A program made the translations under genes and the position numbers. Below, one piece after another: positions 23,748-32,368 of a stretch of 64,000 bases of DNA. The first letter of the stretch is position 1. Each line of letters begins with the position of its first letter. The notes below the pieces were generated by a model. It searched no databases. It was given only the letters and a program-made list of their open reading frames with translations, and had not been told where the DNA came from. Source of the DNA: Actinomycetes bacterium (lineage in GTDB: Bacteria > Actinomycetota > Actinomycetes > Mycobacteriales > Mycobacteriaceae); NCBI GenBank assembly GCA_023432405.1, contig JAEYUQ010000003.1, positions 124,001-188,000 of the forward strand. Direction: 5' to 3'.

Positions 23748-26672
23748 ATGAATAAGCCTTCCGATTCTGCGGCTCAGTCCGCCTCTCATTCTGCGACTCA
23801 GATCCCCTCTGGGGAATCTTCACAGGAGCAGTCACTGAATCAGGATTCCCGCGCGGTGACACCTTTCCGCTACAGCTCTCACCTCGCCGGAGAGATTGAG
23901 TCCGCGTGGCAGGAGTATTGGAAGGATCACGGTACTTTCTACGCCCCCAACCCCGTAGGAGAGCTCTCCACGGGGGCAGAGGTTCCCAAGGACAAGCTCT
24001 TTGTTCAGGATATGTTCCCCTACCCCTCGGGTGTGGGGCTCCACGTCGGACACCCCCTGGGCTACATCGCCACAGATGTCTACGCCCGCTATAACCGGAT
24101 GCTGGGCAAGAACGTCCTTCATACCCTGGGTTTTGACGCCTTTGGTTTGCCCGCTGAGCAGTACGCTATCCAGACTGGCCAGCACCCTCGGATTACCACC
24201 GAGCAAAACATTGAGAACATTCAGCGCCAGATTGGCCGTCTGGGTTTAGGACACGATAAGCGCCGAGCTATTCGCACCATTGATCCCGAGTATTACCACT
24301 GGACTCAGTGGGTTTTCCTCCTCATCTACAACTCCTGGTTTGATGCCGAGCAGAACAAGGCACGCCCCATTGAAGAGCTCATTCCTCTCCTCGAATCAGG
24401 GGAGATCGGCGACGGCACCTACGCCACCGCAGATCCGGAAACTCAGGAAGAAATTGTCAATTCCTATCGTCTGGTGTACCGCTCCAACTCTATGGTGAAC
24501 TGGTGCCCTGGGCTTGGAACGGTGTTAGCAAACGAGGAAGTCACTGCCGACGGCCGCTCGGAGCGCGGCAACTTCCCTGTGTTCCGCAAGAAGTTTTCCC
24601 AGTGGATGATGCGCATCACCGCCTATTCGGAGCGCCTCCTTGATGATCTTGAGCTTTTGGATTGGCCGGAGAAGGTCAAGTCCATGCAGCGCAACTGGAT
24701 TGGGCGTTCCCGCGGTGCTGAAGTGAACTTCACAGTAGACACCGGGGACGTCGTCACGGTTTACACCACACGCCCCGATACTTTGTTTGGTGCTTCCTAC
24801 ATGGTTCTCGCCCCGGAGCACGAGCTGGTAGATGCTTTGGCTGCTCAGGGTTCCTACGAGGGCGTCGATAAGCGGTGGACCTATAACTCTCAGTCTCCGC
24901 AGGAGGCGGTTGCTGCCTATAGGAACGCTATTGCTGCGAAGAGTGATCTGGAGCGCCAGGAGAACAAGGATAAGACTGGTGTGTTCCTTGGTGCCTACGC
25001 CACTAATCCAGTAAACGGCGAGAAAATTCCGGTGTTTATCTCGGATTATGTGCTGGTTACCTATGGCACGGGTGCCATTATGGCGGTGCCTGCCCATGAT
25101 GACCGTGACTACGAATTCGCCACGGTATTTGGGCTGCCCATACGGGAAGTTGTTGCCGGTGGGGATATTTCCAAGGAAGCATTCACCGGCAGTGGTACCA
25201 GCATCAATTCCGCCAATGCTGAGGGCTTAGACATCAATGGACTGCCCAAGGACAAGGCCATTGAGACGGTGATTACTTGGCTGGAAGATCGCGGTCTGGG
25301 CAACGCCAAAGTCCAGTACAAGCTGCGGGATTGGCTTTTTGCCCGCCAGCGCTACTGGGGGGAGCCTTTCCCTGTGGTCTATGACGAGCACGGCCACGCC
25401 CATGCTCTGCCTGAATCCATGTTGCCGGTTGTTCTCCCCGAGGTTGATGATTACAAGCCGGTGACCTTCGACCCGGAGGACGCCGATTCTGAGCCCCAAA
25501 CGCCTTTAGCTAAAGCCCGTGATTGGGTGGAGGTGGAACTTGACCTGGGTGACGGTCTGAAGAAGTACACCCGTGACACCAACGTGATGCCACAGTGGGC
25601 GGGATCGTCCTGGTACCAGCTGCGCTACATTGACCCGCAGAATTCGGAGGCGTTCTGTGACCTGGAAAACGAGCGCTACTGGACAGGACCGCGCCCCGAG
25701 GAACACGGACCCCAGGATCCGGGCGGCATAGATTTGTACGTTGGTGGTGTGGAGCACGCCGTCCTGCACCTGCTTTATGCCCGTTTCTGGCACAAAGTGC
25801 TTTTTGACCGGGGTTACGTGACCTCCAAAGAGCCTTATCGACGTCTCTTTAACCAGGGTTACATCCAGGCTTACGCCTACACCGATTCCCGAGGTGTCTA
25901 TGTTCCTGCTGCGGAGGTAACAGAGAAAGACGGAAAGTTCTTCTACAACGGTGAAGAGGTGTTCCAAGAGTACGGAAAGATGGGCAAGTCCCTGAAGAAC
26001 TCTGTGTCACCTGATGAGATTTGTGATAACTACGGTGCGGATACCTTGAGGGTCTATGAGATGTCTATGGGGCCTCTGGACACATCTCGGCCCTGGGCCA
26101 CTAAAGACGTGGTGGGTGCGCACCGTTTCTTGCAGCGTCTGTGGCGTTTGATTATTAATGAGCAGACCGGGGAGATAGCTGCCACCTCTGAGGAACTCAC
26201 CGATGACGATCTCAAACATCTTCACAGGACTGTGGCAGGTGTACGGGATGACTATGAGAATCTCCGAATTAATACGGTGGTGTCTAAGCTCATTGAGTAC
26301 GTCAATTATTTGACCAAGGCCTATCCGCAGGGCGCACCCCTTCAAGCCGTGACTCCCCTGGTCATGATGGTGGCACCAGTTGCTCCGCATATAGCAGAAG
26401 AGTTGTGGCGACGTTTGGGGCACGAGGACACCATCACTTTTGAACCCTTCCCCACCTTTGAGGAGAAGTGGCTTAAAGATGATGAGGTTGAGCTTCCAGT
26501 TCAGATCAACGGCAAAGTCCGTGGTCACATTATGGTGTCAGTTGATGCTTCCAAGGAGGAAATCGCGGAGGTTGCTAAGTCAGACGAGCGCATTGCTGAA
26601 TTCACCGAAGGTAAAACTGTGGTGAAGGAAATTGTGGTGCCAGGCCGAATGGTGAACCTAGTAGTGAAGTAG
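23748..26672 (+). CDS. leuS: Leucyl-tRNA synthetase
   Basis: Charges tRNA-Leu. Class I motifs: HIGH as HVGH in PYPSGVGLHVGHPLGY, and KMSKS as GKMGKSLKNSV. The CP1 editing domain is present (VVTVYTTRPDTLFGASYMVLAPEH, YGTGAIMAVPAHDDRDYEFA). It has 974 residues, slightly longer than usual because of a Ser/Gln-rich leader of about 35 residues before YRYSSHLAGEIESAWQEYW-type sequence. The zinc-ribbon cysteines some LeuRS carry are absent, as is usual in actinobacteria. No T-box or other leader was seen upstream. Confidence 0.97.
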   Translation: MNKPSDSAAQSASHSATQIPSGESSQEQSLNQDSRAVTPFRYSSHLAGEIESAWQEYWKDHGTFYAPNPVGELSTGAEVPKDKLFVQDMFPYPSGVGLHVGHPLGYIATDVYARYNRMLGKNVLHTLGFDAFGLPAEQYAIQTGQHPRITTEQNIENIQRQIGRLGLGHDKRRAIRTIDPEYYHWTQWVFLLIYNSWFDAEQNKARPIEELIPLLESGEIGDGTYATADPETQEEIVNSYRLVYRSNSMVNWCPGLGTVLANEEVTADGRSERGNFPVFRKKFSQWMMRITAYSERLLDDLELLDWPEKVKSMQRNWIGRSRGAEVNFTVDTGDVVTVYTTRPDTLFGASYMVLAPEHELVDALAAQGSYEGVDKRWTYNSQSPQEAVAAYRNAIAAKSDLERQENKDKTGVFLGAYATNPVNGEKIPVFISDYVLVTYGTGAIMAVPAHDDRDYEFATVFGLPIREVVAGGDISKEAFTGSGTSINSANAEGLDINGLPKDKAIETVITWLEDRGLGNAKVQYKLRDWLFARQRYWGEPFPVVYDEHGHAHALPESMLPVVLPEVDDYKPVTFDPEDADSEPQTPLAKARDWVEVELDLGDGLKKYTRDTNVMPQWAGSSWYQLRYIDPQNSEAFCDLENERYWTGPRPEEHGPQDPGGIDLYVGGVEHAVLHLLYARFWHKVLFDRGYVTSKEPYRRLFNQGYIQAYAYTDSRGVYVPAAEVTEKDGKFFYNGEEVFQEYGKMGKSLKNSVSPDEICDNYGADTLRVYEMSMGPLDTSRPWATKDVVGAHRFLQRLWRLIINEQTGEIAATSEELTDDDLKHLHRTVAGVRDDYENLRINTVVSKLIEYVNYLTKAYPQGAPLQAVTPLVMMVAPVAPHIAEELWRRLGHEDTITFEPFPTFEEKWLKDDEVELPVQINGKVRGHIMVSVDASKEEIAEVAKSDERIAEFTEGKTVVKEIVVPGRMVNLVVK

Positions 26673-26775
26673 ATTCACTGTTTGGTGGGGCGATTCTCGA
26701 CCATCGCAGTGCGCTCCTCATTCAGCTCACCTAGAGGGGAATGTTGAGAGACTTTGAAATCCGAGAGAATAACGC

Positions 26776-26852
26776 ATAAGGAATCCGATTTATATATACG
26801 CTAGGCGCTAGAATCAAAAACCGCCTACTAGCAATACCATCTGGACCGTGGA
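26776..26852 (-). pseudogene. Broken copy of the 5' end of the 117-residue membrane gene
   Basis: About 75 bases closely match the first codons of the gene at 27505-27858 (TCTAGCGCCTAGC...ATATATA, GGTCCAGAT.GTATTGCT). On the minus strand it reads STVQMVLLVGGF and then hits a TGA where the intact gene continues LILAPSIYIDWIP. It directly precedes the small gene at 26861. Confidence 0.7.
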
Positions 26853-26860
26853 GGTTTGTC

Positions 26861-27046
26861 ATGGATAGCAGGAGAAGTCAAAAAGCCTTATGGCTCGCGT
26901 TCACTGGCTGGGTTGTTGGTTTTATAACAATGCTGTTAGTGAAAGAAGGGAATGTCGGTCAAGCTTTGAGCTCTGTTCTGATGATTATCCTCACTGGGCT
27001 TGTTGTGGCGGCTTGCACGGCGACTGTGATTCAGAGAAATCAGTAG
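26861..27046 (+). CDS. Small two-helix membrane protein, orphan copy of a candidate immunity protein
   Basis: A 61-residue protein with a basic N-terminus (MDSRRSQK) and two hydrophobic segments, LWLAFTGWVVGFITMLLV and LSSVLMIILTGLVVAACTATV, joined by KEGNVGQA. It is clearly paralogous to the protein at 32846-33031: GNVGQALSS and W-x-VGF-x-TMLLV are identical or nearly so. GGAGG lies eight bases upstream of the ATG. No bacteriocin-like gene is next to this copy; upstream is leuS and a broken gene fragment. I do not recognise a named family. Confidence 0.72.
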   Translation: MDSRRSQKALWLAFTGWVVGFITMLLVKEGNVGQALSSVLMIILTGLVVAACTATVIQRNQ

Positions 27047-27136
27047 TCTGTCCTGTGAAATGCGTTTGCTGCGCCTCAGAGGAGCCCCGTATAGGGCAAA
27101 AATGAACTAGTTCCCGAAAGTTGGACTGACTTAATT

Positions 27137-27415
27137 TTAAGGGATTAGGGTTTCAAGGGTTGGGTTCCGGTAGTGCATCGGAGTCAGGCCCTTGAGTTGT
27201 CTTTGGATGCGTTCCTGGTTGTACCACTGCACACAGTCAGTGATTGCCTGGTAGAGCTCCTCAAGTCTGGTCAATGATTCACCACGTACATCTCTGACGT
27301 GAAATGCCCGAAAAGTTCTCCATAATCGCATTGTTGTAACAGTTGCTTTTTCCTGACATCGACGGGGTGCCACTGATCCGAGTGATTAGGTCACGCCAAC
27401 TAGACTGGCCGGCAT
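27137..27415 (-). pseudogene. IS3-family transposase remnant (C-terminal, multiply frameshifted)
   Basis: The C-terminal part of an IS3-type integrase can be pieced together from three frames: GTPSMSGKSNCYNNAIMEN, then FGHFTSEMYVV, then RLEELYQAITDCVQWYNQERIQRQLKGLTPMHYR. These match the catalytic C-terminus (S.S..GNcyDNA..EsFf, then I..yI.wYN..R.h..L...tP). At least two frameshifts and no N-terminal half mean it is inactive. Inverted-repeat ends could not be identified. Confidence 0.85.
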
Positions 27416-27504
27416 TCCTACGAGCACCAGCTGACGCCAGCCAGTTTTCTTATAGAAAAGACCTGCGTATAGTGTTCAACTCGCAAAGCCTACTCTAAGT
27501 AGCG

Positions 27505-27858
27505 TTATTCTCCTTTTTGGAAGAACCTATGTTCAATGTCTTGAAGTACCAGAGTGAGAATTACTCCCCCGCCGATCACTATAGGTAGTGGAGTTAAAAT
27601 GCCTTCTGGTTCCCTTATTGTGAATACAGTGCCTATAATAGTAACAATGAATGCAAGCAAGTATTTCCAAAGGCTTGGTTGAATTTTAAAAATTCTTGCA
27701 AGAATGCCATACAGTGACCCACAAATTCCAAGTAGAATCATGAGTGCGGATATTCCCATCCATACATTAGGAATCCAATCTATATATATGCTAGGCGCTA
27801 GAATTAAAAAACCGCCTAGTAGCAATACTATCTGGACCGTTGGGGATAGTGTCTTCAT
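27505..27858 (-). CDS. Small integral membrane protein, unknown function
   Basis: 117 residues with four hydrophobic helices: IVLLLGGFLILAPSIYI, VWMGISALMILLGICGSLY, WKYLLAFIVTIIGTVFTI and PIVIGGGVILTLVLQDI, ending in a charged EHRFFQKGE tail. No family recognised. A damaged copy of its first 75 bases lies at 26776-26852. It sits in a zone of broken genes, and its A+T content is higher than that of the housekeeping genes, so it may be acquired DNA. Confidence 0.6.
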   Translation of the reverse strand: MKTLSPTVQIVLLLGGFLILAPSIYIDWIPNVWMGISALMILLGICGSLYGILARIFKIQPSLWKYLLAFIVTIIGTVFTIREPEGILTPLPIVIGGGVILTLVLQDIEHRFFQKGE

Positions 27859-27872
27859 TATTTACCATCTCT

Positions 27873-28139
27873 CTATAGGTTATTCATGTGAAAGCTAGTA
27901 ACCAAGACCCAGTAAGTATCTCGAAACGATTCACAACCTGATCTCCGTGGATCAAGTGGGCTGTATACGTTACTGCACACTGTAGCCATATCTTTCCAGA
28001 GTTCATTATTGCAGTCGCCGTATCCGATTCCAGCGGCATCAGCACGATCCATACACATATCATGTCGCGCACAAGCTCCGCTGAAATCAGCATTAACCCC
28101 TGGTGAGGGGAACTGATCTGGAGCATTAGTGCAGTAGAG
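27873..28139 (-). pseudogene. Phospholipase A2-like protein, 5'-truncated remnant
   Basis: In the minus-strand frame directly after the permease stop codon, the sequence reads LYCTNAPDQFPSPGVNADFSGACARHDMCMD and continues GYGDCNNELWKDM...C to a TAG at 27873. DFSGACARHDMC is the calcium-loop/catalytic motif of prokaryotic phospholipase A2 (C-x2-HD, His-Asp active site), with the paired cysteines of the family. No start codon, signal peptide or ribosome site precedes it. It looks like a gene end joined to the permease gene by deletion. Confidence 0.65.
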
Positions 28140-28862
28140 TCACTGTTTGGTGGCGCGATGCTTCACCTTAGGCTTTAGTCCCGCACTGAAGATGTATGCA
28201 AGCACGAGCCCCAGTACACCCAGAGGAAGCATGAAGATGAATACCCCGGGTACAGGTGCTCCAATATCTGGACCTTGGTAGTACATAATTATTGCGGATG
28301 CGTAAGCCAGTGCAACACCTACCGCAGTAACAAGAACTGCTACCCGTGCGCCCCATCGTGCATAGATGGTTCCAATCATGAGTGCAAGTCCCGCTACACC
28401 TAATAGGCAGGAACACTGAACGGCGAAATTGATGGCAAACCAGTCGGGGCCTAGTCCTGCATCAAACTGGGTGTACGGATCTCCATTGGTATCAAGCAGA
28501 TGACGGACTCCAGGCACGGACACGAAGAACATATCTGTGTACTTATGGTAGTAGTCTCGCTTTTCTGCAGCCCACGCCGACATCACATTGGCGCAGGACA
28601 TTCCAATGCTCCAGATGAACACCCACAACAGTCCGCCAAGTGTGTGGAGCTGGGGAGTAACGCCAGCGGTAACCGCGTGCCTCAGATGACCTGCTCCGTA
28701 AATAAGGAGAGCTGCTGTGATGGTCAGTATGAAACTATTGATATCGGTTCCTAGCCCCCAAGGAACTCTCACTATCTCCAGAAAGACGATCACGCCAAGG
28801 ACAAAGGGCATAATCCAACGCAGCGGGGTGTGAAAAGCGGTGAGTGCGGCTTTAATTCGCAT
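28140..28862 (-). CDS. ABC transporter membrane protein, partner of the downstream-named ATPase
   Basis: 240 residues with six hydrophobic segments, e.g. WIMPFVLGVIVFLEIV, FILTITAALLIYGAG, LLWVFIWSIGMSC, FAVQCSCLLGVAGLALMIG, VAVLVTAVGVALAYASAIIMY and FIFMLPLGVLGLVLAYIF. No named family recognised. The ATG overlaps the last codons of the ATPase gene (28852-28862), and GntR regulator, ATPase and this protein form one leftward operon, the usual YtrA-type arrangement for drug or peptide-antibiotic exporters. The stop codon is followed in frame by the phospholipase remnant. Confidence 0.7.
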   Translation of the reverse strand: MRIKAALTAFHTPLRWIMPFVLGVIVFLEIVRVPWGLGTDINSFILTITAALLIYGAGHLRHAVTAGVTPQLHTLGGLLWVFIWSIGMSCANVMSAWAAEKRDYYHKYTDMFFVSVPGVRHLLDTNGDPYTQFDAGLGPDWFAINFAVQCSCLLGVAGLALMIGTIYARWGARVAVLVTAVGVALAYASAIIMYYQGPDIGAPVPGVFIFMLPLGVLGLVLAYIFSAGLKPKVKHRATKQ

Positions 28863-29613
28863 TGGAAGCTCCTATCAAAAGATCAATGAGTTCTTGTTCG
28901 GAGGGGTAGGTCACCTGGACATCGGGAGCTTGAGCTTTAATCTGCTCTAGAGCGGCGTCGTCAAGGGGTTTAGAGAGCGTGACAGCAGCCGTAGGTCCTA
29001 ACACCTTGCGGGCAACTTCATTGGTGGACAAAGCGTCCACCTGCTTAATTGGCCCGATGAGTGTGGGGAAATTTTTCATGCTGTTTTCTAGAGATACTGT
29101 CTCGCTCAGAGTGAAGTGCTGAATGAGTGTGACGTCACTGACCAGCCCGGTGAGGTCTTCAGAGCGGTGGGAGGTAAGTACTAAGGTCTGATCTTCCTTC
29201 TCCGAGAGCAGGTCAATGAGATCCTCGCGGATGTACTGGCGTTGGGTTACATCCAGTGCGTTGAATGGTTCATCCAGGAGGAGTACTGGCGCGTTGGTGG
29301 CAATAGCGGTGGCCACTGCGCACAGTTGGAGCTGCCCTGCGCTCATGGTGCGAAAGCGGGAAGGTGCGGTCAGCCCCATGCGTCCAGTGAGCTCAAGGGC
29401 ATGGGCACGGTCAAAGGCGGGGTAAGAAATTGCGGCGACGTTCAGGTGATGGCCCAGGGTAATTCCGGCAAAAATATTCAGGGATCCGGTCTGAGACATC
29501 GCAACCATTCCGGTGCCTAGATAGCGATGAAAATAATTGTTGAGGTACGTGGTTTTCCCGGCGCCGTTGGGGCCAATGAGTCCGTGCGCTCCGGGGGTGA
29601 ATAGTTCACTCAT
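28852..29613 (-). CDS. ABC transporter ATP-binding protein
   Basis: 253 residues. Walker A is GPNGAGKTT, the Q-loop is at AMSQTGS, the signature is the variant MSAGQLQL instead of LSGGQ, Walker B is VLLLDEPF with D-loop NALDV, and the switch His is in LTSHRSEDL. The C-terminal 70 residues form an extension common in antibiotic exporters of the CcmA/YtrB type. It lies three bases downstream of the GntR gene and overlaps the membrane-protein gene. Confidence 0.88.
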   Translation of the reverse strand: MSELFTPGAHGLIGPNGAGKTTYLNNYFHRYLGTGMVAMSQTGSLNIFAGITLGHHLNVAAISYPAFDRAHALELTGRMGLTAPSRFRTMSAGQLQLCAVATAIATNAPVLLLDEPFNALDVTQRQYIREDLIDLLSEKEDQTLVLTSHRSEDLTGLVSDVTLIQHFTLSETVSLENSMKNFPTLIGPIKQVDALSTNEVARKVLGPTAAVTLSKPLDDAALEQIKAQAPDVQVTYPSEQELIDLLIGASNAN

Positions 29614-29616
29614 GTC

Positions 29617-30039
29617 TTATCCTTTCCGGCGTTGGTAAGTGGTGCTGTTCCACTCTGCGGTGATGAGGTTGCAGAGCTCATCACGGGTAATACCCAGGGC
29701 TGAGGCTTCTTCAATGAGGGGCACCACAAACTGCTCTGCAAACCCTTGACGACGCCGCTTCAGTACTTTCTGGCGCGCGCCTTTCCGCACAAACATCCCC
29801 AGGCCACGGCGCTTTTCTAGCAACCCCTCTTCCACTAGAGCGTTAAGCGCTTTGGAGCTAGTGGTGGGATTGACGGAATGAAAGCGTGCGAGCTCATGGA
29901 TTGAAGGGGCGCGAGTTTCTTCAGCGAGAGTGCCGTGACCAATGGCGTCCCGGAGTTCGGCAGCAATTTGTAAATAGAGCGGGCGTGGATCGTGCTCTGA
30001 AATGTTTGCCTGCGATTCCTGACTTGATTGTGGGGGCAT
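29617..30039 (-). CDS. GntR-family transcriptional regulator, YtrA-like
   Basis: A repressor of about 140 residues with a winged-helix domain: RPLYLQIAAELRDAIGHGTL, then RAPSIHELARFHSVNPTTSSKALNALVEEGLLEKRRGLGMFV, and a short C-terminal helical segment instead of a large effector domain, as in YtrA regulators. The ATG at 30039 is chosen because AAAGGAGGAG lies six bases upstream; a longer frame to 30177 runs into the operator. It likely controls its own ABC transporter operon, and perhaps the divergent dehydrogenase, from the repeat at 30126-30153. Confidence 0.9.
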   Translation of the reverse strand: MPPQSSQESQANISEHDPRPLYLQIAAELRDAIGHGTLAEETRAPSIHELARFHSVNPTTSSKALNALVEEGLLEKRRGLGMFVRKGARQKVLKRRRQGFAEQFVVPLIEEASALGITRDELCNLITAEWNSTTYQRRKG

Positions 30040-30125
30040 TTTCTCCTCCTTTCTTCTGTGTTCACACAGCGGATGTTGGCGTGTTTCCGGGTGGGGAAAT
30101 TCCATCCTCTCAGGTGGGTACCTAT

Positions 30126-30153
30126 ATGGTTTACCACCTATGTGGTAAACCAT
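30126..30153. promoter_or_regulatory. Perfect 12-bp inverted repeat, probable GntR operator
   Basis: ATGGTTTACCAC and GTGGTAAACCAT are separated by four bases. The repeat lies between the divergent gntR and gabD genes, about 85 bp before each start. Confidence 0.8.
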
Positions 30154-30236
30154 AACTCGCCTCCAGAATCGTGTCAATATGCATAGGATGGTTTCTAATT
30201 CGAGCCATCATCCACACAGCATGAAAGGTCGCGCTC

Positions 30237-31628
30237 ATGGGTTACGCAACCACAAATCCCTACACCGGCGAAGTGCTCAAGACTTTTGACACCGCCACCA
30301 AAGAGGACGTCGATAAGGCAATTGCTTCTGCTGATGAAGCGTTCCACGCTTGGCGAGAGCTCCCCATCGAGGAGCGTGCGGCTGTGTTGGGAAAGGCCGC
30401 GCAGATCCTTCGCGAGAACAAGCGCAGTTACGCTGAGACGCTTACCCTGGAGATGGGTAAGCTGCTTGCCGAGGCAGAGGCCGAGGTTGAGCTCTCCGCC
30501 GGAATCTTGGAATACTACGCCCAGGTAGGGCCTTCCCACCTGGCGCCTCGGTATCTACCGGCAAAAGGCTACGGTGACCAGGACGTAGCCCTGGTTAATG
30601 ATCCACTCGGTGTGATCTTCGCCGTGGAACCGTGGAATTTCCCGTGCTACCAGGTGATTCGGATTGCGGCACCGCAGACCTTGGCCGGCAACACCATCAT
30701 TCTGAAGCACGCCTCCATTGTCCCCCAGTCTGCTTTGCAGATGGTTGATCTGTTTATCCAGGCAGGTGCCCCAGAGGGGGTTCTTACTAATGTTTTTGCT
30801 GCTCACGACGCCACTGACCAAATTCTCTCAGACCCACGGGTACGCGGAGTTGCTCTCACCGGCTCTGAAGGCGCAGGAGCCGCAGTAGCAGCCACAGCTG
30901 CGAAGTACCTCAAGAAGTCCACCTTGGAGCTTGGCGGTGCCGACGCCTTTATTGTTCTGGAAGACGCCGAGGTGGAGAAGGCTGCGAAGTGGGCAGCGTT
31001 TGGCCGTCACTGGAACGCCGGACAAGTCTGCGTTTCCTCCAAGAGGCTCATTGTTGTGGAGGCAGTGTATGACCGTTTCCTTGAGGAGTACAAGAAACAC
31101 GTCGCTGCTTTGGTGGCCGGTGATCCGATGGATCCCAACACCACCCTGGCTCCCCTTTCATCTCAGCAGGCCGCCGATGATGTCCTGGCTCAGGTGGAGA
31201 AAGCACGCGCTGAGGGGGCAACGGTAGAAACCATCGGCGCGGAGGTTCCTGAGCACGGTGCGTTTGTTCGTCCGATGTTAATTACGGACATTCCGGAGGA
31301 TTCGGAGACTTCCCAGACTGAGATTTTCGGGCCGGTAACTCAGCTTTACCGCGTCAAAGACGCTGACGACGCCGTGCGGGTTGCCAACAACACCCCATTC
31401 GGGCTGGGCGGATCGGTGTTCTCCCAGGATATCGAGCGGGCGCGCAAAATTGCACGACGCATTGACACTGGCATGGTTTACATCAACCAGCCCACTAATG
31501 CGAAGGCAGATATTCCCTTTGGTGGCGTGAAACGCTCCGGTTATGGTCACGAACTTGTTGATCTCGGAATCAAGGAGTTTGTGAATCAGAAGGTGGTAGT
31601 GGTCACCGATATTGACGGATCGTTCTAG
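30237..31628 (+). CDS. gabD: NAD(P)-dependent succinate-semialdehyde dehydrogenase
   Basis: Aldehyde dehydrogenase family; oxidises succinate semialdehyde to succinate. The catalytic residues are visible in LELGGADAFIV (Glu) and NAGQVCVSSKR (Cys), with EPWNFPCYQVIR and VALTGSEGAG in the cofactor site. The C-terminal block INQPTNAKADIPFGGVKRSGYGHELVDLGIKEFVNQK is typical of the short SSADH group (463 residues, no extended N-terminus). ATG at 30237 with AAAGG upstream. No gabT lies beside it, so the in vivo substrate is not certain. Confidence 0.88.
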   Translation: MGYATTNPYTGEVLKTFDTATKEDVDKAIASADEAFHAWRELPIEERAAVLGKAAQILRENKRSYAETLTLEMGKLLAEAEAEVELSAGILEYYAQVGPSHLAPRYLPAKGYGDQDVALVNDPLGVIFAVEPWNFPCYQVIRIAAPQTLAGNTIILKHASIVPQSALQMVDLFIQAGAPEGVLTNVFAAHDATDQILSDPRVRGVALTGSEGAGAAVAATAAKYLKKSTLELGGADAFIVLEDAEVEKAAKWAAFGRHWNAGQVCVSSKRLIVVEAVYDRFLEEYKKHVAALVAGDPMDPNTTLAPLSSQQAADDVLAQVEKARAEGATVETIGAEVPEHGAFVRPMLITDIPEDSETSQTEIFGPVTQLYRVKDADDAVRVANNTPFGLGGSVFSQDIERARKIARRIDTGMVYINQPTNAKADIPFGGVKRSGYGHELVDLGIKEFVNQKVVVVTDIDGSF

Positions 31629-31761
31629 AACTCCGAACTGGTGGTCTGGCTCAAGGTGCTCTCAAGGTGTATCAGTCAGACCACAAAACCAGCGAACGGA
31701 ATTAACCGACCTTGGATATCGCTGCTACTGATTGTCGCGAACCCGCCTTACCCGCTAGGCG

Positions 31762-32121
31762 CTAATCTCCGGATGGTTGGGATGAGTCAGCAATCCACTT
31801 ACGCATATCCGGAACTAAAAGGAATGCGATGATAGCTAGGCTCGGAAGAATTAAACCTCGATAGTCTTCTGAAACGACTGCAGAGGCGGCGTACACTAGC
31901 GAGAAGGCGCTAACACCAACAACAAAACAGCGGACTAAAAGAGCCTTCTTGAAGAGATAGGTCACAAGGGCACAGGTGCCTGCGACGAGAACCAATAATG
32001 CCACCTGAAGAGCACCTCTGAAACCTTCAGGGGCATCAATCCAGTTTTCAGCGACGTACGAAGCGGTGATCAGTCCATAGAAGATTGAAATAAGTAACGT
32101 AGTGATTCTTCTTGACGTCAT
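31762..32121 (-). CDS. Small membrane protein, unknown function
   Basis: About 119 residues from the ATG at 32121 (MTSRRITTLLIS), with three or four hydrophobic segments: LISIFYGLITASYVA, LQVALLVLVAGTCALVTYLF, VVGVSAFSLVYAASAVV and LILPSLAIIAFLLVPDM. No family recognised. A longer frame starts at 32139. There is no clear ribosome site. It points away from the bacteriocin-like gene across a 250-bp spacer. Confidence 0.55.
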   Translation of the reverse strand: MTSRRITTLLISIFYGLITASYVAENWIDAPEGFRGALQVALLVLVAGTCALVTYLFKKALLVRCFVVGVSAFSLVYAASAVVSEDYRGLILPSLAIIAFLLVPDMRKWIADSSQPSGD

Positions 32122-32190
32122 ACCGCTAGCTAAGCACACCCTTCGTTCGAAGTAAATGGTTGAAGGCCAATGAGGCTTTTATACTTGTTT

Positions 32191-32222
32191 CACTGCCTTT
32201 CGTCTTCTACCAATAGGCAGTG
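32191..32222. promoter_or_regulatory. Inverted repeat upstream of the bacteriocin-like gene
   Basis: CACTGCCT and AGGCAGTG, perfect 8-bp arms with a 16-base loop, lie in the spacer between two divergent genes about 150 bp before the 32369 start. It may be an operator; no U-tract follows. Confidence 0.4.
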
Positions 32223-32368
32223 ACAAAGATAGTCAGTTGCTCGATTGCAAAGATTTTTAAATCAGAATCAGCAATACACCTCAAGGTTGGTCTGCTAGTG
32301 ATAGGGCTGACACGGGGAGTTTCTTAATCGAGAGCTTCTCCCTATCGTTTTGTCCCATTTTTCTAGAC

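Noticed and set aside
31641..31832. 63-codon open frame after gabD
   Set aside because: No ribosome site, no protein-like pattern, and it runs into the opposite-strand membrane gene.
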